From an uncultured Dokdonia sp. (GTDB lineage: Bacteria; Bacteroidota; Bacteroidia; Flavobacteriales; Flavobacteriaceae), in contig NZ_CANMDS010000005.1 in NCBI RefSeq assembly GCF_947496725.1, forward strand, positions 62,001-126,000: DNA of 64,000 bases, given 5' to 3'. Below are positions 8,229 through 17,223 of this stretch, piece after piece. A program made the position numbers and the translations under genes. Under the pieces are notes generated by a model, which saw nothing but the letters and a program-made list of their open reading frames with translations, ran no database searches and was not told the DNA's origin. The stretch's first letter is position 1. Each line of letters begins with the position of its first letter.

Positions 8229-8837
8229 TTAAATGCGTTTATATACTTTCTTGCTTAGGAGAGCTACAGCTATAATGAGGCTAAGTATAGAAAGAAATGA
8301 TACCTGTCCCATAGAAGCTTTCTGAATATTTATATCTATAAACTCATCTTCAGTTACCGAAAGCGATAGCGAGTAATTATTATCCTTATTAAGTATAAAC
8401 TTTGTTTTTTTAAAGTCTTCTTTAAGTATAAGTAGGGCACTCTTACTGTTATGTATATTCTTAAATAGCGTGTTAGTTAAGTCTATAGTCTCAAGATCAG
8501 AAGGCACCTTAGTTAACGTAAATAATACCTTTGTCTCGTGACCTAGTTGCACTTTACCATTAGTAAGGATGTAATTTTGATTCTCATTAAAACTTAGGTT
8601 AAGATTCTGTGCAATATGATTTAAAACCATTTCTCTAAACTCCTCTGGAGTCTTATATGGAGTGCTGGCATATGCTTGCTTTATTTCTTGCTGAAATGCA
8701 GTGAGAGAAGCATTAATTTGTAATACCCATACATCATTTTGCTTTTCTGCTAAGATAATCGTAGAGGCCTCTGTTTGATGAGCAAAACTCACTGATGTTA
8801 TAAAAATCACTAGAGCCGAAAGAAGAAACTTTTTCAT
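8229..8837 (-). CDS. Membrane-anchored exported protein of unknown function
   Basis: A 202-residue protein, last gene of the leftward YHYH/SCO1 operon. The start at 8837 (MKKFLLSALVIF) gives a clean Sec signal peptide ending SFAHQ; longer forms start inside the upstream gene. The middle part is a polar beta-rich domain without recognised motif. Near the C-terminus a hydrophobic segment (SFLSILSLIIAVALL) and a basic tail (SKKVYKRI) mark a single transmembrane anchor, so most of the protein faces the periplasm. I do not recognise the family. Its position with a SCO1-like copper protein suggests envelope metal or redox handling, as inference only. Confidence 0.7.
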   Translation of the reverse strand: MKKFLLSALVIFITSVSFAHQTEASTIILAEKQNDVWVLQINASLTAFQQEIKQAYASTPYKTPEEFREMVLNHIAQNLNLSFNENQNYILTNGKVQLGHETKVLFTLTKVPSDLETIDLTNTLFKNIHNSKSALLILKEDFKKTKFILNKDNNYSLSLSVTEDEFIDINIQKASMGQVSFLSILSLIIAVALLSKKVYKRI

Positions 8838-8847
8838 AATTCTAAAT

Positions 8848-9843
8848 TTAGTTTGCATAAGCCCCTTTGAGACCATTTATGAAGTTGTTGTTGCCAGCGT
8901 TATCTACGTGATAGTGATAACCTCTACTGACATCTGTATGACCGCGAAGCTCATCAAGATCTGAAGCAGCGATTCCTTCTTGATTTTTATTTTCATAGAT
9001 TCCGTGTCCATCTAGTGCATATCCTATAAGTGCGGCGTGACCATCTTCTTGTTCTACTTTTAGGCTAATGCCCGTTGCTGCGTGATAGTGATATCCTTGG
9101 TGTACATTAATATGACCTCCCGCATCATCAAATGGGGCTAATGTATAAGCTCCTAAAATGTTATCTACTGGTGCTGGTGCAGAAAATTCAACTCCGTTAA
9201 GGGCGATACCTCGCGTAGACGGTGCACTATTTTGTCCAGGAGGTCCTCCTGGGCCTGTAGCAAAAAGTGTAGAAGTATTTTGTAATACTGGAGTTATAGG
9301 TATTAGGTATGTTTGAGATATATCTGTGATATAAGAAGGTAAACATTCTACACAAAAATTTTCATACTCTTCACCCACAGCAGGGTTTGCTGCATTTATA
9401 CAATCTTGTTCTGTGTCTGTGACGTATATGTCACCGTTTTCATCATACATTAACCAGTTATCATCTTCATAAAAGGCTGCCATATTTTCTATAAAAGCGC
9501 CATCTACATCATAAACTTCGCCATTTTCTAACCAGATCCCTCCCGCGTCTGCTCCATCTGCTATGTTATCTGGACACCAAGGCCCCATCTCGTGGTCAGA
9601 CGGAGTACTGTTTGTGATAATCTGATAGCAATCTGTATTTGTGCCATCTGAGAGTGTGCAGGGTACAATGGTTAAGTTAACACCGTTTGTTGTGAAATTT
9701 TCTGGGTTCACATTTACAACTATTGCGTCACTATTGTTATCACTATCCTGATTAGAATTGTCATCATTAGAACAAGATGTGCAGCTCATCATTCCCAAAC
9801 AAAGGATAATAATGGCACTTAGGTAGATTTTAGAATGTTTCAT
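8848..9843 (-). CDS. YHYH domain lipoprotein
   Basis: A 331-residue lipoprotein (GMMSCTSC lipobox near residue 21). The C-terminal half is a YHYH domain: GYHYHAATG and, about 60 residues later, SRGYHYHVDNAG, with further His/Asp-rich stretches (GGHINVHQG, ALDGHGIYE) that look metal-binding. The N-terminal half contains the Cys-bearing segments DNWLMYDENGD and CVECL. YHYH proteins are common in marine bacteria and their function is not established; the family is described by its Tyr-His-Tyr-His motif. A second YHYH protein is encoded three genes upstream in the same operon, either side of the SCO1-like gene. Confidence 0.85.
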   Translation of the reverse strand: MKHSKIYLSAIIILCLGMMSCTSCSNDDNSNQDSDNNSDAIVVNVNPENFTTNGVNLTIVPCTLSDGTNTDCYQIITNSTPSDHEMGPWCPDNIADGADAGGIWLENGEVYDVDGAFIENMAAFYEDDNWLMYDENGDIYVTDTEQDCINAANPAVGEEYENFCVECLPSYITDISQTYLIPITPVLQNTSTLFATGPGGPPGQNSAPSTRGIALNGVEFSAPAPVDNILGAYTLAPFDDAGGHINVHQGYHYHAATGISLKVEQEDGHAALIGYALDGHGIYENKNQEGIAASDLDELRGHTDVSRGYHYHVDNAGNNNFINGLKGAYAN

Positions 9844-9863
9844 AAGTATAGTGTTTTCTGGGA

Positions 9864-10529
9864 TTATTTTTCTTTTTTTAAAGTGTTTATATCTGCTATA
9901 AGTTGCTGTACAGATGTTGTGTTGAGACCATTGTAAATACCTCGTATATGTTTGTCTTTATCTATGAGCACAAAATTCTCCGTATGTAGAAACTCATCTT
10001 CGGTTTTATTGAGACCTAAATCTTCCTCTATGAAGTATTGATTTCTACCTAGGTCATATATTTCATCTCTTGACCCTGTTACAAGGTGCCATTTATCTTT
10101 TGCAACTCCGTTTTGACTTGCATAGTCTTGTAGCACTTCGCTTGTGTCGTGTTGAGGGGTTACAGAGTGTGAGATTAATAGTATTTCTGGATCATCTATA
10201 AAGGCTTGCTGAATTGAAGCCATATTTTTTGTCATTTTTGGACATATGCCTGTACAGAATGTAAAGAAAAAATCTGCTACGTATATTTTATCTTTAAAAG
10301 TATCTTGTGTGATAGTATCGTTATACTGGTTATATAATTTAAATGGCGCTACTGTATGTAAGGCGTCGCTAGTGGTATAAGATGCATCTAGCCATAATGA
10401 AGTAAATGTGGCTTCGTTATAATATGGGAGGATTTCTACACGACTTGAGGCTGTATTTGTATCTGTACAGCTTATAATGCTTAGTATAATGATAAGGCTA
10501 GCGCTCCACAAGTTGCACTTGCTCATCAT
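9864..10529 (-). CDS. SCO1/SenC family copper-binding lipoprotein
   Basis: A 221-residue thioredoxin-fold protein with the SCO copper motif CTGICP (Cys92, Cys96) and the distal histidine in FLHTENFVLID (about His182). In mitochondria and proteobacteria such proteins deliver Cu to the CuA site of cytochrome oxidase. A lipobox (LSIISC, Cys21) anchors it to the membrane. Start 10529 is chosen because it places the signal peptide at the N-terminus; it overlaps the end of the MORN-repeat gene by 32 bp. No cytochrome oxidase gene is nearby, so its partner may instead be the YHYH proteins. Confidence 0.88.
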   Translation of the reverse strand: MMSKCNLWSASLIIILSIISCTDTNTASSRVEILPYYNEATFTSLWLDASYTTSDALHTVAPFKLYNQYNDTITQDTFKDKIYVADFFFTFCTGICPKMTKNMASIQQAFIDDPEILLISHSVTPQHDTSEVLQDYASQNGVAKDKWHLVTGSRDEIYDLGRNQYFIEEDLGLNKTEDEFLHTENFVLIDKDKHIRGIYNGLNTTSVQQLIADINTLKKEK

Positions 10530-11103
10530 CCAACTGAAAGCAGAGATTTGCTCTTTTGAGCCCAAATATTCTTCCATTTTTTGCTTCATAGTTGTTATAA
10601 ATTTTTCCGTTTTCTCTCCAAGATTGCTGTAGTCCTTCTTCTTGACCGTTTACAAGGGTAATTACCTTAAACTTAACGCCGCTTGTATACCATTGATATT
10701 GCTTGCCGTGGGCAACGCCATTTTGATAATTTGCTATAGATCGTTTGTTTCCATTATGCCACCAGGTGCTGGCCTTTCCATCACGTATGCCATTATTATA
10801 ATTTGCTTTAAAACTCAAGGTGCCGTCTGGAAAATACTTTTCTTGAGCGCCGTGCTTTTTTCCTTTCGCGAAAGCGGTCTTCTCAGAGATACTTCCATCA
10901 AGATATATGCTTGTTGCAACCCCTGTAAAAGGCTCTCCCTTATAATAGAAAAGCCCTTTGTGGAGGTTTAACTCGTTTAGTGTGACGGCTAATTCAAACT
11001 TTGAGTTTACTGAGGGTGTATAGTTTGTGACTTTTGCCTCAGTATTACGGTTACAGCTTATAATCAATAAGCATATTATGAGTGTTAGGCTATAGTATCG
11101 CAT
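10498..11103 (-). CDS. MORN-repeat (YwqK-like) lipoprotein
   Basis: A 201-residue lipoprotein (LIISCNR lipobox, about residue 17) with tandem MORN_2 units of about 22 residues, such as HGAQEKYFPDGTLSFKANY, DGKASTWWHNGNKRSIANY and HGKQYQWYTSGVKFK. Such repeats form a beta-sheet scaffold and usually bind partners or lipid surfaces. The ATG at 11103 gives a proper signal peptide; it overlaps the upstream YHYH gene by 14 bp. A degenerate palindrome copy at 10861-10876 encodes AFAKG between two repeat units. Confidence 0.8.
   Translation of the reverse strand: MRYYSLTLIICLLIISCNRNTEAKVTNYTPSVNSKFELAVTLNELNLHKGLFYYKGEPFTGVATSIYLDGSISEKTAFAKGKKHGAQEKYFPDGTLSFKANYNNGIRDGKASTWWHNGNKRSIANYQNGVAHGKQYQWYTSGVKFKVITLVNGQEEGLQQSWRENGKIYNNYEAKNGRIFGLKRANLCFQLDDEQVQLVER
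10861..10876. repeat. Iterated palindrome, 14/16 copy
   Basis: TCCTTTCGCGAAAGCG inside the MORN-repeat gene, read as AFAKG. Confidence 0.85.
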
Positions 11104-11950
11104 TTGGGGTGCCTTGATAATCTCCAGGAAATATGATGTAGTACTGGTTAAGATAAAGATCATCTTGTATGTGGTAATGATACTCCTCTTGATCTGTGTG
11201 TTGTGTGGTTGAGGTATGCCCTCCAGATGCATCTAGATCTTCTGGATAGCTACCAGTGCTTGAACAAATACGACCATACACAAAAAAACCATCGCTTATA
11301 ATCCCTATAAGGTTGTCATCATTGTTGCTAAAAGCCTTTGGCTCTAGGTGGTAGTGATAACTTTGTGGACCCGTGTGTGCTGCTGTGTAGTCTAGTGATG
11401 GTACGGCATCATCTAGTGGTACGTTAGGGCCTTCTTGATCATCATAAATCATAGCGCCACTTACAGCAATACCTATAGGGCCAAGACCTGTAGCCGTGGT
11501 AGTACTTGCTAGTTGTGGTGATGAAGAAACGGTAAGCGAGTATGAACCATTAAAATCATCTATATTACCAGGTGCCATCATCTCATAAGTTGTGAGAGTG
11601 GGCTCTACAAAGAGTGGGTGATTCTCATCTGCTGCTGGTGTTACGAGTACATTACCCATAGGATCTGTAGCGGTACGCTCTGTAGTATTAGACCAGTAGG
11701 GAGAGGTATGGTTAGGGTAACCATTACTCTCTATAATAACATTAGAACCGCTTAGTAGGACTGAAACATTATCTTGATCAAACTCTGCAAAAGCTGCGTG
11801 AAGTTCTGCGGTTGTATCGCCGTCATCTGTCGTTGTAGTAGTGTCATCATTATCATCATTATCATCATTACTACAAGCTACAAGTATCACAATTGCAACA
11901 CTTAGTAGTAGTGAAAGTGCTACTAGATTTTTTTTGATGGTCGATTTCAT
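11090..11950 (-). CDS. YHYH domain lipoprotein, operon leader
   Basis: A 286-residue lipoprotein (LVACSNDD lipobox, then an Asp/Thr-rich linker). The C-terminal part has YHYHLEPKAF and EEYHYHIQDDLY, plus GGHTSTTQHTD, the His-rich signature of YHYH proteins. It begins the leftward five-gene operon. Compared with the second YHYH protein it lacks the Cys-rich middle part, so the pair is likely paralogous but not identical in role. Function of the family is unknown. Confidence 0.82.
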   Translation of the reverse strand: MKSTIKKNLVALSLLLSVAIVILVACSNDDNDDNDDTTTTTDDGDTTAELHAAFAEFDQDNVSVLLSGSNVIIESNGYPNHTSPYWSNTTERTATDPMGNVLVTPAADENHPLFVEPTLTTYEMMAPGNIDDFNGSYSLTVSSSPQLASTTTATGLGPIGIAVSGAMIYDDQEGPNVPLDDAVPSLDYTAAHTGPQSYHYHLEPKAFSNNDDNLIGIISDGFFVYGRICSSTGSYPEDLDASGGHTSTTQHTDQEEYHYHIQDDLYLNQYYIIFPGDYQGTPNAIL

Positions 11951-12112
11951 AATTGCTTTTTAAAGGGTTTGTTTTATAAATGTACCGTGTTTGTCTATGC
12001 TGTTTTTTAAAATTCTGTGAACGCTAGTTAGTTTTAAGTGAATGGTCCTAAAAGCTGTAACACAGGTTTTTAATGTATATGGTTAATTGCTGAATGTGTA
12101 AAAAAAAGGAAA

Positions 12113-12132
12113 CTCCATAATTTCTTATGGAG
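12113..12132 (-). terminator. Intrinsic terminator behind the EF-hand gene
   Basis: 8-bp stem CTCCATAA/TTATGGAG with a TTTC loop; on the minus strand a run of Ts follows (A-tract 12101-12107 on the plus strand). The stretch 11951-12167 otherwise shows no gene. Confidence 0.75.
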
Positions 12133-12167
12133 CTCCCTAACCAAACATCAATCAAACAATTTATATA

Positions 12168-12464
12168 CTATTTCTTACCTCTCGGTTCTCTTCTTTTAGG
12201 TTTTGGAGCTTTTTTGAACTCCTTTTCTGTGATAAAACCATCTTCGTTAGTATCTACTTCTTTAAAAGCCTCTTTAAGTGGTCCTTTTATTTCTGACTTG
12301 TCGAGCTTATTATCTTCATTTGCGTCCATATCTTTAAGTAATTGTGCAAATGTAGGCGGCTCTTTTCTATCATTATTTCTTTGCCCTTGAGCACAAGAAA
12401 CAGATACAATACCTAGCGTAAATACAATCGCTAGTGCGCTCATTTTAAAATTTATCTTTTTCAT
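12168..12464 (-). CDS. Small secreted EF-hand protein
   Basis: A 98-residue exported protein (signal peptide ends VSCAQG; the Cys may be lipidated) with two EF-hand loops, DANEDNKLDKSE and DTNEDGFITEKE, spaced like a functional pair. The C-terminal tail is strongly basic (KKAPKPKRREPRGKK). It should bind Ca2+ in the periplasm or outside the cell. The start at 12464 (MKKINFKMS) is preferred over the longer frame because it opens directly with the signal peptide. It is divergent from the histidine kinase gene and could be its target. Confidence 0.82.
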   Translation of the reverse strand: MKKINFKMSALAIVFTLGIVSVSCAQGQRNNDRKEPPTFAQLLKDMDANEDNKLDKSEIKGPLKEAFKEVDTNEDGFITEKEFKKAPKPKRREPRGKK

Positions 12465-12655
12465 AATAATTGTTTTTGTGTTACGCTTATTTGACTCCAA
12501 AGTTGGCAATTAGTTAATTGCAAATAGGCTGTTTTCTGCCAGTTGCCTTTGGTTTTCTGCGAGTGACGTATTACTATCTATAAATGAGATAAAACAATAG
12601 CTGTAATTGCCTCAAAACAGCGATTGTATGAATTTTTATTTACGTTATTTGCGCT

Positions 12656-13669
12656 ATGAATCTATTAGGAAGATATATTTCTCAGGTATTATTATGGCTA
12701 GGAGTCTGGAGTACGCTCTGGATATCTGGCGGTCGCGATGATATATTTATAAGAGACAACGGTCTTGCATTAGTATTACAAGTGTTGATTTTATTCGGAC
12801 TTGTATATTATGTAGTGCCTCGCTTATTGTTTAAAAAGAAGTACCTCTACTTTATTGTTGCCACAGTGCCTGTAGTGATACTATGTGCTTATATCTCATC
12901 AGAGTTTGCACCTACACCTGTTAGAAGACCGCCGCCTATGGGTCTTCAAGGTGGAGCTCCTGGTAAGTTACCTTCTCGTTTTTTTATACACTTATTAGTC
13001 CTTACTATCTCAAGTGTTACAGCTATTTTACTAGAGACATTTATTTATGCTCAAGAAAAAGAAAAGAGTTATGCATATGCTCAAGCAGAGCTAAAAGAAG
13101 CAGAGCTTAAGTTTTTAAAAATGCAAATCAACCCTCACTTTCTCTTTAACGCGCTAAATAATATCTATGCACTCTCTGTTACAAACTCAGATAAAACGCA
13201 AGAAGGAATAAGCACGCTCTCTCAAATGTTGCGATATGTGCTGTATGATTGTGAACGACCAGAGGTATCACTTGGTAAAGAAGTGGAGTATATAGAGCAT
13301 TATATTGCCCTTTTTAAACTCAAAAGCAGTAAAGAGTTTAATATACGTTTTGAACAAGATATCACAAATGAAAATATACAAGTAGCTCCTATGCTATTTG
13401 TTCCTTTTATAGAAAACGCTTTCAAGCATAGTGGGATAGAACTAGGAGGTAGTAACTACGTATTTATTTCGCTTAAAGCGAAAGAAAATCACATAGACTT
13501 TTATATAGAAAACAGTATGCCTTCAAAACCGCTAGTTACAGACGGAGCCGGTGGTATAGGTTTACAAAATGTAGAGAAGAGACTGGAGATTTTATACTCT
13601 CAAAAGCACAAGCTTACTATAAAAAAATCTGATACCTTTAGAGTAGCTTTAAAAGTAAATTTACAATGA
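12656..13669 (+). CDS. LytS/YehU-type sensor histidine kinase
   Basis: A 337-residue membrane kinase. Four hydrophobic segments (about 8-22, 38-54, 64-80, 108-130) are followed by a short coiled coil and a His_kinase domain with the phosphoacceptor motif MQINPHFLFNALNN (His161) and an HATPase domain with GGIGLQNVEKRL near 300. Most input seems to come through the membrane part, since there is no large sensor domain. The loop at about 86-105 is Pro/Gly-rich (RRPPPMG). Its stop overlaps the start of the LytTR regulator by 4 bp, so the two are a cognate pair. Confidence 0.9.
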   Translation: MNLLGRYISQVLLWLGVWSTLWISGGRDDIFIRDNGLALVLQVLILFGLVYYVVPRLLFKKKYLYFIVATVPVVILCAYISSEFAPTPVRRPPPMGLQGGAPGKLPSRFFIHLLVLTISSVTAILLETFIYAQEKEKSYAYAQAELKEAELKFLKMQINPHFLFNALNNIYALSVTNSDKTQEGISTLSQMLRYVLYDCERPEVSLGKEVEYIEHYIALFKLKSSKEFNIRFEQDITNENIQVAPMLFVPFIENAFKHSGIELGGSNYVFISLKAKENHIDFYIENSMPSKPLVTDGAGGIGLQNVEKRLEILYSQKHKLTIKKSDTFRVALKVNLQ

Positions 13670-14346
13670 GCACCATAAGCTGTATAATAATAGATGATGA
13701 AGAGCTAGCAAGAACCCTACTAGAAACCTATGTAGAAAAGGTGACCTATCTCAATAGTATTGGTTCTTTTCAAAACCCAATAGAAGCCCTGTCATTTATA
13801 AAAGAAAATCCTGTAGATCTTATATTTTTAGATATACAAATGCCTGAGCTCAAAGGAACAGAATTTGCGAGTATCATCGCTACAAGTAAAAGTAAAGTGA
13901 TATTTACAACAGCATACTCTGAGTATGCATTAAAGGGTTTTGAGCTTAATGCATTAGACTATCTACTCAAACCCATTACCTTTAATAGGTTTTTAAGTGC
14001 AGTAGAGAAGTTTCCGTCACAAGAAGTATCAGTAGAGTCTTCACATCTAGTCATAAAATCTGGATATGATCTTTATAAAATCGTTCCAGACGAAGTACGC
14101 TACATCGAGAGTGATAGCGAGTATGTAAACTACCATCTAGAAACTGGTAAAAAGATAATCGCAAACCAGTCACTAAGTAAACTTATAAAAACCTTACCAA
14201 CTTCATTTTTAAGAGTACATAGGTCTTTTATAGTAAATGGTAATAAAGTCACGGGTTTAAAAGGACGCGATCTTATTATAGGAGATAAAAGAATACCCGT
14301 AAGTGATAGCTACTACGATACGGTGAAGAAATCATTATTTAATTAG
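13666..14346 (+). CDS. LytTR-type response regulator
   Basis: A 226-residue regulator: receiver domain 1-120 with acidic pair Asp10/Asp11, phosphoacceptor Asp56 (FLDIQMP) and the conserved Lys in LLKPI, then a LytTR DNA-binding domain (about 130-226) with YIESDSEYVNYH and LRVHRSFIVN. It should respond to the kinase encoded just upstream and bind direct-repeat promoter sites. Possible targets are the divergent EF-hand gene and the DUF3124 gene that follows 14 bp later. Confidence 0.92.
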   Translation: MSTISCIIIDDEELARTLLETYVEKVTYLNSIGSFQNPIEALSFIKENPVDLIFLDIQMPELKGTEFASIIATSKSKVIFTTAYSEYALKGFELNALDYLLKPITFNRFLSAVEKFPSQEVSVESSHLVIKSGYDLYKIVPDEVRYIESDSEYVNYHLETGKKIIANQSLSKLIKTLPTSFLRVHRSFIVNGNKVTGLKGRDLIIGDKRIPVSDSYYDTVKKSLFN

Positions 14347-14360
14347 TACTTTTAAGTACT

Positions 14361-14882
14361 ATGAAAACAACTGCTGTACATATAATATGCACTTTGCTTT
14401 TGGCACTAAGTGTTACAAGTTGCAATGAGCAACCTCAAGTAAGTTCTGTAAACCCAGAAAACTGGGGAGCAAGAACGGCTACAATCCCCATCGGTGATAC
14501 GCTAGCTGTAGGTAAGACGTACCTGTCTATCTATTCTCAAATTTTTAGTTACTCAGAGCATAAAACGCATAACTTGACCGCTATGGTAAGTTTGCGTAAT
14601 ACTAGTGATACAGATACGATATATATAACAAATGCCTCTTATTATGATACACACGGCAAGTTAGTGCGCTCTTATTTTGATAATGCAATATACCTATCAC
14701 CACTTGAAACTACAGAGATAGTGATAGATGAAAAAGATGTCACTGGAGGTACGGGGTCTAATTTTATATTTGAGTGGAGTACACCTGCAGGAGCATCAGA
14801 GCCGCTTTTTGAGGGTGTAATGAGCTCTACTATGGGTCAACAAGGATTATCTTTTACCACCCAAGGGAAAAGAATCAAATAG
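14361..14882 (+). CDS. DUF3124 family lipoprotein
   Basis: A 173-residue lipoprotein (SVTSCNEQ lipobox) with one beta-sandwich-like DUF3124 domain containing YLSIYSQIFSYSEHKTHNL, ITNASYYDTHGKLVR and LSPLETTEIVID. The function of this family is not known. It is 14 bp behind the LytTR regulator and probably co-transcribed. Its 3' end faces the sugar kinase gene 23 bp away. Confidence 0.8.
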   Translation: MKTTAVHIICTLLLALSVTSCNEQPQVSSVNPENWGARTATIPIGDTLAVGKTYLSIYSQIFSYSEHKTHNLTAMVSLRNTSDTDTIYITNASYYDTHGKLVRSYFDNAIYLSPLETTEIVIDEKDVTGGTGSNFIFEWSTPAGASEPLFEGVMSSTMGQQGLSFTTQGKRIK

Positions 14883-14905
14883 GTGAGTAGCTATAAAATT
14901 ATTCT

Positions 14906-15844
14906 CTAGCTTAATAGATCATTAATCTCATCATTAGTAACTACAGGGTTTGCACCTGCTTTACCAGCAACCAGGCTACCTACTGCACAAGCAACTTCTA
15001 GCGCATCTTCGGCAGTCTCACCAGAGAGAAGCCCAAAAACTAATGTTGCCAGAAAGCTGTCTCCAGCACCTACAGTATCTACCACCTTTGCAGGAAACCC
15101 TACTTGTGTATGTATGCCACCTTTATGATAGAGCATCGCACCTTCAGACCCTAGCGTTACACAAACTGTAGGAGTCTCTGTCATTGCACTGAGCATTTTT
15201 AACTCATCCTCTAGTGTGTCACCCTCTATGCCCATTGCCATCACGATGAGCTCAAGCTCTTCATCATTAAGCTTTATCATATCTGCCGCTTCCATTAGGC
15301 CCGCCACAATCTCAAGATCATAATGAGGAGCACGTAGGTTAAGGTCAAAAACAGTAAACTTAGATCGTTCGGCAAGTACCTCAATAGCTTCGAGATTTAC
15401 AGCAGTTTCAGCCATAGTACTATCTTCATCAAGAGCATCAAGTATATTTCCGCTTTCGCGAAAAGCGAGACTACCTATAATAAGAGCATCTGCAGCGGTG
15501 ACTGCTTCGGCATTTTTTTCATTCCAAGCGATGGCATCCCAAGCAGTGTCTTGAGCAATCTCATATGAGGCACTTCCAGCTTTGTCTAAGGTGACCTTTA
15601 CTTGTCCTGTGGGTTTGTCATTGCGTTGTATCAGAGCCGTGTCAAGTCCTTTTTCCTTTATAAGCGCCAGCGCTTCTTTACCTAAAGCGTCATTTCCCAA
15701 AGATGAGATCATAGATACATCTACCCCAAAGGAGTGTAAACGTAGCGCAACGTTAAGTGGCGCTCCGCCTAGTCGTTTCTCATCTGGGAAAACATCCCAT
15801 AATATCTCGCCGTAACTGGCTATTTTAAGTGGTGTATTAGGCAT
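14906..15844 (-). CDS. PfkB family carbohydrate kinase (probable fructokinase)
   Basis: A 312-residue ribokinase-fold kinase. It begins with GEILWDVFP and GGAPLNVALRL (sugar binding), and near the end has DTVGAGDSF (PfkB signature 2) with the catalytic Asp and anion hole. It most resembles bacterial fructokinases that phosphorylate fructose at C6, which fits fructose released by the GH32 enzyme of the same operon. Start 15844 (MPNTPLK) overlaps the transporter gene by 8 bp. A palindrome copy with a one-base insertion (15451-15467) is read as AFRES. Confidence 0.88.
   Translation of the reverse strand: MPNTPLKIASYGEILWDVFPDEKRLGGAPLNVALRLHSFGVDVSMISSLGNDALGKEALALIKEKGLDTALIQRNDKPTGQVKVTLDKAGSASYEIAQDTAWDAIAWNEKNAEAVTAADALIIGSLAFRESGNILDALDEDSTMAETAVNLEAIEVLAERSKFTVFDLNLRAPHYDLEIVAGLMEAADMIKLNDEELELIVMAMGIEGDTLEDELKMLSAMTETPTVCVTLGSEGAMLYHKGGIHTQVGFPAKVVDTVGAGDSFLATLVFGLLSGETAEDALEVACAVGSLVAGKAGANPVVTNDEINDLLS
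15451..15467. repeat. Iterated palindrome with one-base insertion
   Basis: CGCTTTCGCGAAAAGCG: the 16-mer with an extra A in the right arm, inside the PfkB gene. Confidence 0.85.
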
Positions 15845-17183
15845 CTGTAACAAGCTCTTTTTCTAGTTCTTCTAGGGTACGTCCTTTGGTCTCTGGCATA
15901 GCAATAATTGCCCATAATAGTTGGAGTACCATCATTCCTGCAAAGAAATAATAAATATTCCAAAGATGGTCTCTCATTATGCCTTCTTTATCATCTATAA
16001 AAAATGGAGTTACAAGTGTTATGATGGCTGCAAAAACCCAGTGTGTACTCGTACCCCAAGACTGCCCATAAGCGCGTACACGATTCGGAAAAATTTCTGA
16101 GATAAAAACCCATATAACAGCACCTTGTCCTATAGCGTGTGACGCAACAAAGGTACATATGAAAGTAAGTAAGAGGGCTGGACTTAGTTGCATCTGGAAA
16201 CAAATACCTACCATAACAAGGCTCACAATATAGCCTACAGACCCTATTATTATAAGTTGTTTTCTTCCTAGCTTGTCTAGTAATCGCACGCCTATAAATG
16301 TAAAGATGAGGTTTACAATACCTATCGCAATAGAGTTAAAGAGCGACTCAGAACCGCCAAGACCTGCTTGTTCTAATATTTGTGGAGCATAATAGAGCAC
16401 AAAGTTGATACCAGATAACTGATTGAAAAAAGCAATAAGAAAACCTAGCCATAGTACTTTTGAATATTTCTTTTGGAAAAGATTTTCTGAGGTTTTAGTT
16501 TGCTGTAAGTCTAGTTTTATTTCTTCTAGTCTAGACTGTGCAGCCCCAGCTCCTTCATATATTTTTTGTAAAACAAGCATTGCGCCTGCATCATCTTTTT
16601 TCTGTAGTACGAGCCACCTCGGGCTGTTAGGCACTTTCATCACCATAAGAGTGTATATAAGTGCAGGTATGGCTTCTACACCTAGCATCCATCGCCAGTC
16701 GTTTGTGCCATCTACACCTGTAAGCAGCCAGTTTGACACAAAGGCAATGAGGATACCAAAGACAAGCCAGAACTGATAGAGACCTCCTAGTTTACCACGG
16801 TTGGACTCAGAGCTTATCTCAGATATATAAATAGGTGCCGCCACAGATGAGACTCCCACACCAATGCCTCCTATAAATCTAAAAGCCGAAAATGAATACG
16901 GGTCTTGTGCTAGCGCACAACCTACGGCAGAAACAAAAAAGAGGATTCCTATCCAGAAGAGTGTCTTTTTACGTCCTAATTTTTTAGTAGGAAAACCACC
17001 TAGTAGAGATCCAGCCACGGTCCCCCATAATGCCATACTCATTATAAAAGTACCGTGCATAAAAGGTGATAAATCCCATAACTCCTTTATGGGTGAGTTT
17101 GCACCACTTATAACTACGGTGTCAAAACCAAATAAAAAGCCAGCGAGGGCTACGGTAATACTCCATTTTGTAATTTCTTTCAT
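15837..17183 (-). CDS. MFS sugar porter (SP family)
   Basis: A 448-residue, 12-helix major facilitator. SP-family signatures: GFDTVVISGA in helix 1, GRKKT after helix 2, PNSPRWL at the end of the first half, LLDKLGRKQ, and the C-terminal PETKGRTLEELE. It should take a mono- or disaccharide across the inner membrane, probably by proton symport. Genes for GH32 and fructokinase flank it, so fructose, glucose or sucrose are likely substrates. It lies 40 bp behind the GH32 gene and overlaps the kinase gene. Confidence 0.9.
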   Translation of the reverse strand: MKEITKWSITVALAGFLFGFDTVVISGANSPIKELWDLSPFMHGTFIMSMALWGTVAGSLLGGFPTKKLGRKKTLFWIGILFFVSAVGCALAQDPYSFSAFRFIGGIGVGVSSVAAPIYISEISSESNRGKLGGLYQFWLVFGILIAFVSNWLLTGVDGTNDWRWMLGVEAIPALIYTLMVMKVPNSPRWLVLQKKDDAGAMLVLQKIYEGAGAAQSRLEEIKLDLQQTKTSENLFQKKYSKVLWLGFLIAFFNQLSGINFVLYYAPQILEQAGLGGSESLFNSIAIGIVNLIFTFIGVRLLDKLGRKQLIIIGSVGYIVSLVMVGICFQMQLSPALLLTFICTFVASHAIGQGAVIWVFISEIFPNRVRAYGQSWGTSTHWVFAAIITLVTPFFIDDKEGIMRDHLWNIYYFFAGMMVLQLLWAIIAMPETKGRTLEELEKELVTDA

Positions 17184-17223
17184 ATGCCTTTTTTAGGATG
17201 ATGAGAGGTCGCGTGCTTTTACA

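Noticed and set aside
11951-12112. Gap between the YHYH operon and EF-hand terminator as a possible RNA gene
   Set aside because: No stable fold or known motif seen; AT-rich leader of the YHYH operon is enough.
13467-13483. TTTCGCTTAAAGCGAAA, a 17-bp palindrome in the LytS-type kinase gene
   Set aside because: It looks like the iterated palindrome with arms swapped, but it occurs once, encodes a normal stretch (ISLKAKE), and I found no second copy.
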